Shown here: piece after piece, positions 34,021 to 42,018 of the stretch
How the letters are laid out: each line of letters opens with the position of its first letter
Position numbering within the stretch: position 1 is the first letter of the stretch
IMG/VR virus record: IMGVR_UViG_3300047470_000395
Location: 61,781-125,780 of that record
DNA length: 64,000 nucleotides
Source of the DNA: a virus
Direction: 5' to 3' (one strand)
Made by a program: the position numbers and the translations under genes
Notes under the pieces: model-generated
Seen by the model: only the letters and a program-made list of their open reading frames with translations
What the model was told of the DNA's origin: nothing
Database searches by the model: none

Positions 34021-34934
34021 CCAAGAACTGGGAAGAAGCGACGAGCTGGGAGACCACCACCAAGCGCCGCGGCGGGGACAAGCTGGCCAAGAACAGCCGC
34101 GTCGCTGACGACGAACGACAGGCCGCCATCGCGGCCGCCGTCGAGGAGGCCAAGCCCGGTCTGCACAAGGTTCCCGACCCCGTTGAGCCCGCCGGGGAGG
34201 GCGCGCTCACCGACGAGGAACAAGTGCGGTACCGGGAATGCCTCGACGGTGTCGACCTGGGCAATCAGGCGTGGTTCATCCAAGGCAAGGCCCTCGACAC
34301 GATCGCCGTGGGCCGACTGTTCCGCGACACCCCACACAAGCTCGAGCCGCACCGCAACTACGAGACGATCGAGGAGTGGGCGCCGCTGGAGAAAGGCATC
34401 TCAGTCGGCGGCTGCAGCAAGCTGCGCGCGGCCTGGGCAATCGGGGAGGTCCTCGCGGCCCGCGGCTTCGACGCCAACCCCGGCCAGGTCCGGGAGATCG
34501 TGCCGGTCCGCAACGCCTTCAACCTGAACGCGGCCATCGCGGTGTACGTCCTGGTCGCCGACACCTGGGGGAAGGACAACGTCACGGCCGAGCGACTACG
34601 CAACACCGTCAAGATGCTGCCCGGCGACCTGCAGCTCGACGAGGACGAGGACGTCGACGCCCTCGCGAAGACCATCAAGGGCGTACTCGTCGAGGAGCTG
34701 CAGCCGGCCGCCTCGCGCGCGATCCCGCCCGCGGTGACCCGGGCCGTCGACAAGCGGGCCATCGGCATCGCGGACGCCCTCAACCGGCCCCGGATCCCCC
34801 GTTCGGAGGTCACCCTTCGGCTCATGGAGGCGTTCGCCGACCCGGAGGACACCACCGTCTACGACGCCGTCCTCGAGCGGATGCAGCAGGCAGAGAAGGA
34901 AGCCAAGAAGGCCGCTAAGAAGGTCATCACGTAG
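34017..34934 (+). CDS. ParA partner (ParB-like centromere-binding candidate)
   Basis: 305 residues from a GTG overlapping the parA stop (GTGA). No ParB N-domain; instead a basic N-terminus (TTTKRRGGDKLAKN), a middle with an HTH-like region (EKGISVGGCSKLRAAWAIGEVLAARGFDANPGQVREI), and a long charged C-terminal helix (RMQQAEKEAKKAAKKVIT). Coupling to parA strongly suggests it is the centromere-binding protein, with the palindromes upstream as possible targets. Family not recognised beyond that. Confidence 0.75.
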   Translation: MTKNWEEATSWETTTKRRGGDKLAKNSRVADDERQAAIAAAVEEAKPGLHKVPDPVEPAGEGALTDEEQVRYRECLDGVDLGNQAWFIQGKALDTIAVGRLFRDTPHKLEPHRNYETIEEWAPLEKGISVGGCSKLRAAWAIGEVLAARGFDANPGQVREIVPVRNAFNLNAAIAVYVLVADTWGKDNVTAERLRNTVKMLPGDLQLDEDEDVDALAKTIKGVLVEELQPAASRAIPPAVTRAVDKRAIGIADALNRPRIPRSEVTLRLMEAFADPEDTTVYDAVLERMQQAEKEAKKAAKKVIT

Positions 34935-34950
34935 GCGCACCACGCACGAA

Positions 34951-34995
34951 CGCACGGAGGCCCGGTCATAGGTGGTGACCGGGCCTCCGTGCGTG
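34951..34995 (+). terminator. Strong hairpin terminator of the par operon
   Basis: A perfect 19-bp stem (34951-34969 with 34977-34995) and 7-base loop, 17 bases after the stop at 34934; the longest simple stem noted in this window. Confidence 0.8.
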
Positions 34996-35122
34996 TGGAA
35001 CAGGTGTGCAGCATACGGCAGTTACCTGACCGGAAACTGGCTCACGCCGCGGCGGGCTCAGCCCGCTCCAGTTGGGACTGGACCCGCCGCCACTCGTTCG
35101 GGCGTGAGGATCACCCGCCCGG

Positions 35123-35623
35123 TCACGCGATTTCCATGCCCGCGTGACACGCCGTGTGGTCCCAGCCGACATCCACGGGGTAGCCGCAGAAGCACGTCCC
35201 CTCGACCGATGGCAGGCCCCGCATACGGCGCTGCAGCGCCTGCATCAGCTCGGTGCGGTGAATCCACCCGCGCTCGCTGACCATCTCCAGGACCTCCGCC
35301 TGGCCGCGTTCGTACCCGTCGAACGCCACGTCCCCGCTGGGCATCGGTCCGTGGGTCGCTTCCCACGCCAGGCGCGTTCCGGTCTCCTCCTCGAGCCGGG
35401 CCACGAACCCGTAGATCCGGCTGCACCGCATCTCGTCGAGCTCGTCCAGGCGCCAGATGTTCCGCTCGGCGTCCTGCCACCACGTGTCTTGAAACAACAG
35501 GTCCGACCAGTGCTCGACAGGTAGCCGACGGCCGCGGGTGATCTCGAAGTCTTCGTCGAACCACTGCTCCTCGAGCCAGGCCCGCCGCTCGGCGCGGCCG
35601 CGGCTCAGGCTGGCGCTACCCAC
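35123..35623 (-). CDS. Hypothetical protein
   Basis: 166 residues from a GTG after aggagggcgcacc; overlaps the upstream gene by 8 bases. Acidic and aromatic-rich N-half (WLEEQWFDEDFEITRGRRLPVEHW), then helices, and a Cys/His cluster near the end (GTCFCGYPVDVGWDHTACHAGM) that may bind zinc. Last gene of a leftward three-gene unit (36369 to 35123). No family recognised. Confidence 0.7.
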   Translation of the reverse strand: MGSASLSRGRAERRAWLEEQWFDEDFEITRGRRLPVEHWSDLLFQDTWWQDAERNIWRLDELDEMRCSRIYGFVARLEEETGTRLAWEATHGPMPSGDVAFDGYERGQAEVLEMVSERGWIHRTELMQALQRRMRGLPSVEGTCFCGYPVDVGWDHTACHAGMEIA

Positions 35624-35933
35624 GGTGCGCCCTCCTGCCGTACCCGCCCTCGGCCAGGTCCGCGGCCGCCTTCATGATGGCGAGCCCGTCGGGGTGGTCG
35701 TAGACGGCGCGGACGATCGCGTCGTGCCACGCCTGTTGGCCGCGCAGCACCCGGGCCGCCGCGGCGTCCTTGCGGCGGGCGGCCTCGAGCTGCTGCTCGA
35801 TCGTTGGGCAGTGGCAGACCTCGAGGTCGGGGTTCTCCACCCGGGCGTGACACCCGGGGATGAGGTACCGGCCGCCGTGCTCGTCCTCCCACCAGTGGCA
35901 GACCAGGGTGCGGCCCTCGGGCTTACCGGCCAC
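35616..35933 (-). CDS. Hypothetical protein with CxC/His cluster
   Basis: 105 residues from a GTG that overlaps the previous gene by 11 bases. LVCHWWEDEHGGRYLIPGCHARVENPDLEVCHCPTIEQQL carries Cys and His spaced as in a small zinc site, similar to the end of the neighbouring protein. The rest is helical and Ala-rich. Translational coupling within the unit is likely. Function unknown. Confidence 0.65.
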   Translation of the reverse strand: MAGKPEGRTLVCHWWEDEHGGRYLIPGCHARVENPDLEVCHCPTIEQQLEAARRKDAAAARVLRGQQAWHDAIVRAVYDHPDGLAIMKAAADLAEGGYGRRAHRG

Positions 35934-36369
35934 GGTGCGGCGTCCGGTACTTGTGCTCGAGGGTGCCCCGGCGGTGCTGGAGGACTTCGGCAACGACCGC
36001 GGGCCAGTCGACGGCTTGGTACCGCATCTCGGCGTCCGGGTTCTGCTCCCAGTCCGGCGCGTACCTGTCCTCGGTCAGGAGGGCCTCGGCCAGGCACTCG
36101 CCGCACACCACCCCGTCGGCCTCGCTCTGGTACTTGAGCAGCGTCTCCTTGTGGTCCGGGTGCAGCCGCATGTGCCGCCACGTCGCCTCGACGAGGAGAC
36201 GCCGCCAGTCGACGGCCACGGCGACGCGCTCGAGGATCGCGGCCATCGCGTCCGTGACGGCGTCGTACGCCTCGACGGGCATGGTGGCGATTTCGCCGAA
36301 CGAGTAGTGATGCTGCGGGCCGATCACGTCCTGGCGGAGCGACTCGACGACGGCCTTCCGGTTGGGCAT
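35923..36369 (-). CDS. Hypothetical protein
   Basis: 148 residues; ATG at 36369 preceded by cggttctcgg.. RC, i.e. gaacggaacaccc, a relative of the shared RBS block. Helical, with MPVEAYDAVTDAMAAILERVAVAVDWRRLLVEATWRHMRLHPDHKETLL and a CGEC pair (about 108-111). First gene of the unit; no AGAGCA hairpin is visible here. Confidence 0.7.
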   Translation of the reverse strand: MPNRKAVVESLRQDVIGPQHHYSFGEIATMPVEAYDAVTDAMAAILERVAVAVDWRRLLVEATWRHMRLHPDHKETLLKYQSEADGVVCGECLAEALLTEDRYAPDWEQNPDAEMRYQAVDWPAVVAEVLQHRRGTLEHKYRTPHRGR

Positions 36370-36427
36370 GGGTGTTCCGTTCTCGGTTCGGGGGCGGTTC
36401 GGGGCGGGGAGCGGGGCTTGGGCGGGC

Positions 36428-37102
36428 CTACCGGCCGCGATGCGTCCCGCTGGCCAGGCGGTCGCGTAGCGCGGCACTGGCGGCCTGCTCGTCCTCGGCG
36501 CTGGGCGGCTGGATGTTGAGCGCGGCGAGAACGGCGCTCAGGATCGTGCCCGGGTCGGCGCCCGGTTCGCCGGCGGCGCCCTCGATCGCGTGCCAAGCAC
36601 GGTCGTGCTCGCCCGGGGTGAGCACTCGCGGCGGCTGCACGTCCCCGCCGGTGACCCGCTGTTGTGCGTACTGGGCGGCCGCGGTGAGCGCGTTACGCAG
36701 CTCGGGCAGCCGGCCCGTGAGGACGACGACGCGCACCGTGGCGGCCTCGTCGTCGTCGCTCGCCTGCCGCGTCACCTCGAACGTGGTCCAGGTGCTGCCC
36801 GGCGACACGGCCAGGGTGTCACCGGTGTGGTCGGCGACGCGGTACTCGCTCCGGGCGCGCAGCGGGGCATCGTAGGCGCGGGCCTGCTCGAGCGCGGCGT
36901 CGAGTTCCGCGGCCTGCTCGATCGTGAGCCACATACTGACGACGTCGCCGCCGAGGGCGAGGTTCTCGGCCTCGACCCACACGTACGGGCGCCGGGTCGC
37001 GTCGGTCGCGGTGCGCAGGATCAGCCGGTGGTTCTGTCCGTCGGTGTAGCAGTACGGGTACGTGGGCTGCTCGAGGACGGCGGCGGTCAGGTCGTTGGGC
37101 AT
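36428..37102 (-). CDS. Hypothetical protein
   Basis: 224 residues; RBS caggagacgacc. The first 110 residues are beta-rich (NHRLILRTATDATRRPYVWVEAENLALGGDVVSMWL, then SEYRVADHTGDTLAVSPGSTWTTFEV), the last 100 helical with a Pro-rich hinge. No catalytic motif. Its closest features are to single-gene cassettes around it, with its own RBS but no hairpin leader. Confidence 0.7.
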   Translation of the reverse strand: MPNDLTAAVLEQPTYPYCYTDGQNHRLILRTATDATRRPYVWVEAENLALGGDVVSMWLTIEQAAELDAALEQARAYDAPLRARSEYRVADHTGDTLAVSPGSTWTTFEVTRQASDDDEAATVRVVVLTGRLPELRNALTAAAQYAQQRVTGGDVQPPRVLTPGEHDRAWHAIEGAAGEPGADPGTILSAVLAALNIQPPSAEDEQAASAALRDRLASGTHRGR

Positions 37103-37134
37103 GGTCGTCTCCTGATGACGGACGGGCGGACGGG

Positions 37135-37266
37135 TCAGGCGGGCTGAGGGAGGGACAGGCTGGGGAGCTCGAGGGGCCACGGCCGGCGGCGGGCGAACTC
37201 GAGGCGGTCCGGCTTCCAGCGGCCGGAGTTGGGCTTGCGGCGGCGGGGCGTGACGTTCCATCGCAT
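37135..37266 (-). CDS. Very small basic protein (43 aa)
   Basis: ATG at 37266 follows ccaggaaggcaccgcc, a good RBS. The 43 residues begin MRWNVTPRRRKPNSGRW and are strongly basic with Trp, then Pro-rich. Too short for most gene callers, but the RBS, spacing and position between two real genes on the same strand support it. It may bind RNA or DNA. Confidence 0.6.
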   Translation of the reverse strand: MRWNVTPRRRKPNSGRWKPDRLEFARRRPWPLELPSLSLPQPA

Positions 37267-37293
37267 GGCGGTGCCTTCCTGGGCGTGCGGTGG

Positions 37294-37584
37294 TCAAGCG
37301 GCCTGGGTGTCGTTCGGGTCGGGCACGATGCGGAGGTGACGCGGGCGGGACTGCTCGCGCTCGCGGGTCTTCTCGGCGGCCACCTGGGCGGACCGCTGGC
37401 GCTTGCGCTGCGAGGCGGCATCCGGCAGACGCCAACCGGCCTGGGCGTCGGTCAGGGCGGCACGGCGCGCGGCCTGCTGCTCCTGGGTCGTCATCAGCGA
37501 CTGTTGGGGCCGGGCCTCGCTGACGGAGTCGCCGAACCTGCCGGTCGGGATGGCCTCGGCCATGAGGCGCTCGTACGGCGTCAT
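37294..37584 (-). CDS. Small hypothetical protein
   Basis: 96 residues; RBS gcaggagatgcgag. Highly charged and helical (EQQAARRAALTDAQAG, then SQRKRQRSAQVAAEKTREREQSRPRH), likely disordered or coiled. Upstream of the 43-aa gene, same strand. Confidence 0.65.
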   Translation of the reverse strand: MTPYERLMAEAIPTGRFGDSVSEARPQQSLMTTQEQQAARRAALTDAQAGWRLPDAASQRKRQRSAQVAAEKTREREQSRPRHLRIVPDPNDTQAA

Positions 37585-37622
37585 CTCGCATCTCCTGCCG
37601 GTTGTGCGGGTGGTGGAGCGGG

Positions 37623-37648
37623 GGCCGGGCGCGCGGCGGCGCCCGGCC
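37623..37648 (-). terminator. Hairpin terminator
   Basis: GGCCGGGCGC pairs with GCGCCCGGCC over 6 bases, right after the stop (37657) of the leftward gene. Confidence 0.65.
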
Positions 37649-37656
37649 GGGTGGGG

Positions 37657-38157
37657 CTACTTCTCCGGGGCGCGGCTGCACCTGCACTTGTGGCTGCAGC
37701 GCTCGCAGTCCTCGCAGATGTCGTGCGGGCAGCAGCCGCACGGCAGGCGGCGGCTGGGCGGCAACGTGCAGTGGTGCGCCGCGTCCTCCTCGGCGGCCGC
37801 GTCGACCTGGTCCAGGCGGGCCACGGCGGCGCGCACGGCGTCGGCGTCGGCGAGCGTCTCGGCCCGCACCGCGACCTCGTGGGCGTCGAGCATGGCCTTC
37901 GCCTGGTCGTGGTAGACCGGCCCGCCGGCCACCGGGGCGACGAGGTGGTTGAAGATCGGGCGGCGGGTCTCCCGGGACGGGCTCTGCGGCGCGGCGCCCA
38001 GCTCGTCGGCCACGTGGTCGAGCCACATGGCGGACGCGAGCACGCCCGTGTGCGTGTTCTCGTGCGCGGTGTCCGGCAACTGCAGCTCCCGCGAGCGCAG
38101 ATACCGGGCGGCCATGCGCAGAACGCGGGCGTCCTGCTGGGTAAAGACGGGGTCCAT
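37657..38157 (-). CDS. Cys-rich zinc-binding-like protein
   Basis: 166 residues; RBS cgaggaaggacaccg. The N-terminal 120 residues are helical with repeated Ala/Asp-rich helices (AVRAETLADADAVRAAVARLDQVDAA). The last 30 residues contain CGCCPHDICEDCERCSHKCRC, at least eight Cys plus His in a compact cluster that should hold two zinc ions. No known family name; possible RNA/DNA or protein binder. Confidence 0.7.
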   Translation of the reverse strand: MDPVFTQQDARVLRMAARYLRSRELQLPDTAHENTHTGVLASAMWLDHVADELGAAPQSPSRETRRPIFNHLVAPVAGGPVYHDQAKAMLDAHEVAVRAETLADADAVRAAVARLDQVDAAAEEDAAHHCTLPPSRRLPCGCCPHDICEDCERCSHKCRCSRAPEK

Positions 38158-38192
38158 CGGTGTCCTTCCTCGGACGTGAGTGGTGGAAGTGC

Positions 38193-38222
38193 CGGGCCGC
38201 CTGGGGGAACGTCGCGGCCCGG
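38193..38222 (-). terminator. Hairpin terminator
   Basis: CCGGGCCGC and GCGGCCCGG form a 9-bp stem between genes at 38157 and 38232. Confidence 0.6.
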
Positions 38223-38231
38223 ACGGCTGTG

Positions 38232-38684
38232 TCAGAACAGGCCGGACTGTCCGGCGGCCTCGAGCGCCAGGCGCTCCGTCTCGGAGGCCTGCTCGGCCTC
38301 CTGGCGGCGGATCTGCGCCACGAGCGGGGCCTGTCGCTGCGCCTCGGCCGTCTTGCGGGCCTGGAGCTCCGCGGACGTCGCCCAGCGCGTCATCACCTCG
38401 TGGTCGGCGAGCTCGGGCACGTCGCCCAGCGCGGTGCACTTGACGTGCGGGCTCTCGAGACGGCCGGTGACCTCGGCCAGGGTCCGGAGCCAGTTCGGGC
38501 CGTACGCGCCGACGATGACGACGAGCGTCCCGGCCGCGTCGAAGCCCTGCCGCAGGGAGAACCCGTCGGCCTCGTGCCGGTCGGGCCCGCCGGCCTTCTG
38601 CTCGTAGACGTCAAGGCCGAGGTCGACCAGTCCGCCCTCGACGAGATGGCGGCGGATCGTCGACGTGCGCGTGGCTCGAGACAT
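38232..38684 (-). CDS. Hypothetical protein with C-terminal QSGLF motif
   Basis: 150 residues; ATG follows the shared accacgaagcgaggacaccc block and an AGAGCA hairpin. Alpha/beta core (GTLVVIVGAYGPNWLRTLAEVTGRLESPHVKCTALGDVPEL) and a helical C-terminus that ends AAGQSGLF. A terminal Q-x-x-L-F is the hallmark of sliding-clamp-binding peptides and recurs in neighbours. Function unknown, perhaps DNA metabolism. Confidence 0.7.
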   Translation of the reverse strand: MSRATRTSTIRRHLVEGGLVDLGLDVYEQKAGGPDRHEADGFSLRQGFDAAGTLVVIVGAYGPNWLRTLAEVTGRLESPHVKCTALGDVPELADHEVMTRWATSAELQARKTAEAQRQAPLVAQIRRQEAEQASETERLALEAAGQSGLF

Positions 38685-38706
38685 GGGTGTCCTCGCTTCG
38701 TGGTCT

Positions 38707-38726
38707 GGGCCGGTGCTCTCCGGCCC
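38707..38726 (-). promoter_or_regulatory. AGAGCA leader hairpin
   Basis: Perfect 7-bp stem GGGCCGG/CCGGCCC around AGAGCA, in the leader of the gene at 38684. Confidence 0.8.
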
Positions 38727-38778
38727 GGGGCGGTGCGCCCTGCTCCTGCGCCGGACGGGCCGGTTCAGGGGCGGAGCG

Positions 38779-38807
38779 CACCGCCCGCCGTGGGGTGGCG
38801 GGCGGTG
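38779..38807 (-). terminator. Hairpin terminator (CACCGCCCGCC type)
   Basis: CACCGCCCGCC pairs with GGCGGGCGGTG over 7 bases, after the stop at 38819. The identical arms recur at 48298-48328 on the plus strand. Confidence 0.7.
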
Positions 38808-38818
38808 CTGCGGGCGGG

Positions 38819-39145
38819 CTACGCCAGGGCGACGGTGACCAGGACGTCCGCGAAGTACGTGTCGGGGTGCTCGCCGTCGTTGATCTCGAGGCCCTGGAAC
38901 TCCCAGTCCGCGGCGATGTCCGCGGCGAGCTCGGCGCGGCCCCTGCGCAGCGCGTGACCGTGGCTCACGGCCTCCACCGAGAACCAGTCGAGACCGGTGT
39001 CACGCAGCGACACCCACGCGGCGTTGGAGTTGTCGCCGACGCGGACGACCTCCGGCAGGATGCGGCGGATCTCGAACCCGGCCACCGGGCGGTCGGTGTA
39101 GACGACGGTGAAGCGGCGCAGCGTCTTGTGCAGGGTCAGGGACAT
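38819..39145 (-). CDS. Small hypothetical protein
   Basis: 108 residues; ATG follows accacgaagtgaggaacccc and an AGAGCA hairpin. Beta-rich (RFTVVYTDRPVAGFEIRRILPEVVRVGDNSNAAWVSLRDTG) with Trp and an acidic end (EINDGEHPDTYFADVLVTVALA). No motif recognised. A single-gene cassette with its own leader and terminator. Confidence 0.7.
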   Translation of the reverse strand: MSLTLHKTLRRFTVVYTDRPVAGFEIRRILPEVVRVGDNSNAAWVSLRDTGLDWFSVEAVSHGHALRRGRAELAADIAADWEFQGLEINDGEHPDTYFADVLVTVALA

Positions 39146-39167
39146 GGGGTTCCTCACTTCGTGGTGG

Positions 39168-39189
39168 GGGGCCGGTGCTCTCCGGCCCC
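39168..39189 (-). promoter_or_regulatory. AGAGCA leader hairpin
   Basis: Perfect 8-bp stem GGGGCCGG/CCGGCCCC around AGAGCA. Confidence 0.8.
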
Positions 39190-39195
39190 GGGGGT

Positions 39196-39218
39196 GGGGC
39201 GCCCACGGCGGGCGCCCC
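39196..39218 (-). terminator. Hairpin terminator
   Basis: GGGGCGCCC-acggc-GGGCGCCCC, after the stop of the DpdA-like gene (39235). Confidence 0.65.
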
Positions 39219-39234
39219 TGGGGAGCTGCTGCGG

Positions 39235-40128
39235 TCAGGCGGCGAGCAGAAGCTGGGGGTCGTCCGGCAGGCTGTTGAGGAGCGCGTTCCGCCATGCGAT
39301 GGCGTACTTCGGGCAGTTGCCGCAGTGCACGTGCTTGCCGACACAGCCGGGCATCGGGGCCCGGTTCACCGCGTTGTAGGACCAGGCCATGGAGTCGGAG
39401 CTGTAGAGCTGGTGGGCGACGCGGCGGAGACCGGTCTTCTTGAAGCCGAAGCCGTGCAGGCGGATGCCCATGGACCAGACGGTTTCGATGATCCGGGCGG
39501 CCTCGTCGGTCTGCTGCAGGCGGCACACGGAGCCGATGCCGACGACGGGTTCGAGCGTGAGGTCGACGCCCACCTGGTCGTACAGGTCGATGCACCGCAG
39601 GTAGTCGTCGAGCGTGCGGCCCTGGATGACCGGCATCCACGGCAGCTCGGAGTCGAGCGTCATCAGGTTCAGGTACGACGCGACGGTCTTGATCTGGTGG
39701 TCGGCGATCGTGAGGCCGGTCTTCGCGAGGATCTCGTCCTCGCACATCCAGTCCTGAATGGCACACATGTCCATCAGGCCGATCTCGTCGTGGTACCGGC
39801 GCGCCGCCGCGGCGTACGTGTACGGCGAGACCGTCCAACGGCCGTGCTGCGACAGCTCCGTGAACCCGCGGGAGTCGAGCATCCACGGGGTGACGGCGCG
39901 CGGCAGGGTCTTACGGTCGGCCAGGCGCCCGTGGGAGACGCACAGCGGGATGCAGTCGTTGCCGAACTCTTCGCGGGCGAGCCAAGACGGCTGGTGCGTG
40001 CCCAGGTACGTCACGCGGTCGAAGTCGGCGAACCAACGGCGGTCGGCGTAGACGGGCGCGGGGCGCTTTGCCTGGGGCTGCGCATTCGCCGCCGGGGCGG
40101 GAATGTCGAAGAGTGCGGCATTGGCCAT
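39235..40128 (-). CDS. dpdA: DpdA-type tRNA-guanine transglycosylase-like DNA modification enzyme
   Basis: 297 residues from the ATG at 40128 after the shared leader block. LDSRGFTELSQHGRWTVSPYTYAAAARRYHDEIG, then QDWMCE and HGFGFKKTG, with SSDSMAWSYNA and the Cys cluster CVGKHVHCGNC, match DpdA proteins known in phages and bacteria. DpdA swaps guanine in DNA for preQ0 or a relative, a 7-deazaguanine that blocks restriction. The preQ0 pathway is not in the window. It starts MANAALFDIPA, a peptide shared with two neighbours. Key check: the conserved Asp of the LDSRGF motif is present. Confidence 0.75.
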   Translation of the reverse strand: MANAALFDIPAPAANAQPQAKRPAPVYADRRWFADFDRVTYLGTHQPSWLAREEFGNDCIPLCVSHGRLADRKTLPRAVTPWMLDSRGFTELSQHGRWTVSPYTYAAAARRYHDEIGLMDMCAIQDWMCEDEILAKTGLTIADHQIKTVASYLNLMTLDSELPWMPVIQGRTLDDYLRCIDLYDQVGVDLTLEPVVGIGSVCRLQQTDEAARIIETVWSMGIRLHGFGFKKTGLRRVAHQLYSSDSMAWSYNAVNRAPMPGCVGKHVHCGNCPKYAIAWRNALLNSLPDDPQLLLAA

Positions 40129-40150
40129 GGTGTTCCTCGCTTCGTGGTCC

Positions 40151-40172
40151 GTTGGCGGTGCTCTCCGCCAAC
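40151..40172 (-). promoter_or_regulatory. AGAGCA leader hairpin
   Basis: Perfect 8-bp stem GTTGGCGG/CCGCCAAC around AGAGCA, in the leader of the DpdA-like gene. Confidence 0.8.
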
Positions 40173-40177
40173 ACGAG

Positions 40178-40198
40178 GAATAGTACACCCTGGGCAAC
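40178..40198 (-). promoter_or_regulatory. CCCWGGG-TACTATTC promoter/operator motif
   Basis: Minus strand TTGCCCAGGGTGTACTATTC, 6 bases upstream of the hairpin. A perfect copy of the window consensus. Confidence 0.8.
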
Positions 40199-40227
40199 AC
40201 GTGGGGTAGGGGTACGGGGAAACGGAA

Positions 40228-40259
40228 GCGGGGGACCGCCCACCAGGACGACCCCCCGC
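40228..40259 (-). terminator. Hairpin terminator
   Basis: GCGGGGG pairs with CCCCCGC, 14 bases after the stop at 40273. Confidence 0.55.
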
Positions 40260-40272
40260 GGTGCGGGCCGGC

Positions 40273-40845
40273 TCAGCCCTCCGGGGTCAGGAACACCGCG
40301 GCCCGGCCGTCGTCGTAGCGCAGCCGCAGCGTCCGCCCGTCCGTATGCCGGTCCAGCCGCATCCCGTTCTCGGCGAGCGCCTCGGCCACCCTGTGCGCCA
40401 CCTGGTCCCCGGGCACGGCCTGGCCCTCGACGACGTCGCCGACCGTGACCCGGTACGCCGTGCCCGGGTCGACGATCTGGGCCGCGATACCGGCGCGCTG
40501 GTGCTCCGAGTACACCGGCGTGCCCGCGGCTTCCCGTACCCACTCCCGCGGAGGCAGGGCGGGCAGGCCCAGGACGTCGGTCCAGCCGTCCAGCAGCCAC
40601 ACGGTGGTGCCCTCGACGGGTCCGCGCTTGCGGATGGCGGGCGTGCCGTCCATGCGGAGCCGGTCCCCCGTCACATGCACCGTGCCAGACGCCGGGTCGG
40701 ACGCCATGCGGGCCGCGGTGATCCGGAGCTGGTACGGGCGGGCGTTCGGGATCCCCGACAGGGCCTCCGTCACCGTGATGGTCCGGCCCACCAGAGCGCG
40801 CACCGCCTCCGGCTGCTCGTCGAGGTCCTCGGGCTGTTCAGGCAT
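40273..40845 (-). CDS. Hypothetical protein
   Basis: 190 residues from the ATG at 40845 (ggag 9 bases upstream); an ATG at 40860 lacks an RBS. Beta-rich first 100 residues, then helical. Segments PARPYQLRITAARMASDPASGTVHVTGDR and ALPPREWVREAAGTPVYSEHQRAGIAAQ have no known match. Between the DpdA-like and PAPS-reductase-like genes, so possibly linked to modification; unproven. Confidence 0.65.
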   Translation of the reverse strand: MPEQPEDLDEQPEAVRALVGRTITVTEALSGIPNARPYQLRITAARMASDPASGTVHVTGDRLRMDGTPAIRKRGPVEGTTVWLLDGWTDVLGLPALPPREWVREAAGTPVYSEHQRAGIAAQIVDPGTAYRVTVGDVVEGQAVPGDQVAHRVAEALAENGMRLDRHTDGRTLRLRYDDGRAAVFLTPEG

Positions 40846-40884
40846 CGTCGTCGTCTCCATCGGGAAGGGGTCGGGGGCCAGTCT

Positions 40885-40913
40885 GCCCGCGCCGGAGCGG
40901 GCCCGGCGCGGGC
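40885..40913 (-). terminator. Hairpin terminator
   Basis: GCCCGCGCCG pairs with CGGCGCGGGC, immediately after the stop of the PAPS-reductase-like gene at 40924. Confidence 0.65.
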
Positions 40914-40923
40914 ATGGGGTAGA

Positions 40924-42018
40924 TCAGGCGGCCAGGCCGTACAACGTGACCTGACGGACGCGGTACTTGGTCGTCGCGGCCTGGCCGATGTGCACGGCCA
41001 TCGCGGTCCCGGCCGGCGGCCGCGCGGCGGGTCCCTCGGCCTCCTCGAGCGCCTGGGCGCGTCGGATGATCTCCCGCATCGACAACCCCTTCTTGAAGTC
41101 GGCCCCGACGGTGACTTCGGTCCGGGCGTACGCCGCGGCGAGCTCCGGCACCCGACGGGCACCGTTCACCAAGTCGCTGTTGCACCCGAGGACACAGAAA
41201 ACGCAGCTCAGGCGCCGGTTTCCCCAGTCGTATGCCGGGTGGTACGGCAGACGCGACCGGGCTATCTCCTGCCACACCTTCCGGTCGCTCCACGCGTGGA
41301 TCGGGCGCCAGGTGACGACGTGCCGCTTCCCGTTGCTCGCCCCGCGGTTGATCTCCACCTCGGCGAGCTGCGCCCGCGCGGTGCTCTCCGCGGCCCGCTG
41401 GCCGATGCACTCCAGGATTCGCACGGGACGGCCCAGGTCGCCCAGCTCGGCGACCAGCCGCGTGTACAGGGTCCGGATCGGGCCCCGCTTCGCGTCCGGG
41501 GTGCACCAGCGTGCAGCACTCGACGGCCAGGCCGGGGCAACCTTCGCCGTGGCCGGGTCCTCGCCGCGCTCCCGCGCCTCCTCTTCGGCCTTCGCCTTCA
41601 GCTTGCCGTACCGGATCTCGACGCGGTCGAGGAGATCGGCGCCCTTCGCCTGGACCACCTCGAACCGGCGGACCCCGGCGAGCGCGGCCTGGAGCTCGGC
41701 GAGCTCGCGCGTCCCTTCCCACTCGACCCGGCCCAAGTCCGCGTGGACGACGACGACCTTGTGCAGCATCCCCAGGGCCTTCGCGCGCCGCACGACGTAC
41801 GACAGCATCGCCTGACTGTCCTTGCCGCCACTGCTCGAGATGACGACCCAGTCCGCGTCTCGGATCATCTCGTCCGGCACGGTCGTCGACGGCTCGAGGG
41901 GCACGGACGCGTGCACCGTCTTCCGCCGCTTCGGCTTGGGCTTCGCCGGCGCTGCGACCACGGGGGCGGCGTGCGGGCTCTGGATGGCGGGGAGGTCGAA
42001 CAGGGCGGCGGTCTGCAT
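40924..42018 (-). CDS. PAPS reductase-like PP-loop protein
   Basis: 364 residues; RBS cgaggacgcccgcc. SSGGKDSQAM at about 61-70 is the PP-loop that binds adenylate; a Cys cluster RLSCVFCVLGC (about 275-285) resembles the cluster region of PAPS reductase-like and DndC-like enzymes. Such proteins adenylate or handle sulfur in sulfate reduction or DNA phosphorothioation; phage members are of unknown substrate. N-terminus MQTAALFDLPA plus a Pro/Lys linker is shared with neighbours. Likely part of a DNA modification set. Confidence 0.7.
   Translation of the reverse strand: MQTAALFDLPAIQSPHAAPVVAAPAKPKPKRRKTVHASVPLEPSTTVPDEMIRDADWVVISSSGGKDSQAMLSYVVRRAKALGMLHKVVVVHADLGRVEWEGTRELAELQAALAGVRRFEVVQAKGADLLDRVEIRYGKLKAKAEEEARERGEDPATAKVAPAWPSSAARWCTPDAKRGPIRTLYTRLVAELGDLGRPVRILECIGQRAAESTARAQLAEVEINRGASNGKRHVVTWRPIHAWSDRKVWQEIARSRLPYHPAYDWGNRRLSCVFCVLGCNSDLVNGARRVPELAAAYARTEVTVGADFKKGLSMREIIRRAQALEEAEGPAARPPAGTAMAVHIGQAATTKYRVRQVTLYGLAA

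Noticed and set aside
35058-35125. 22-codon frame overlapping the end of the 35123 gene (GTGA)
   Set aside because: Too short, no conserved-looking residues, and no RBS of its own; coupling alone is not enough.
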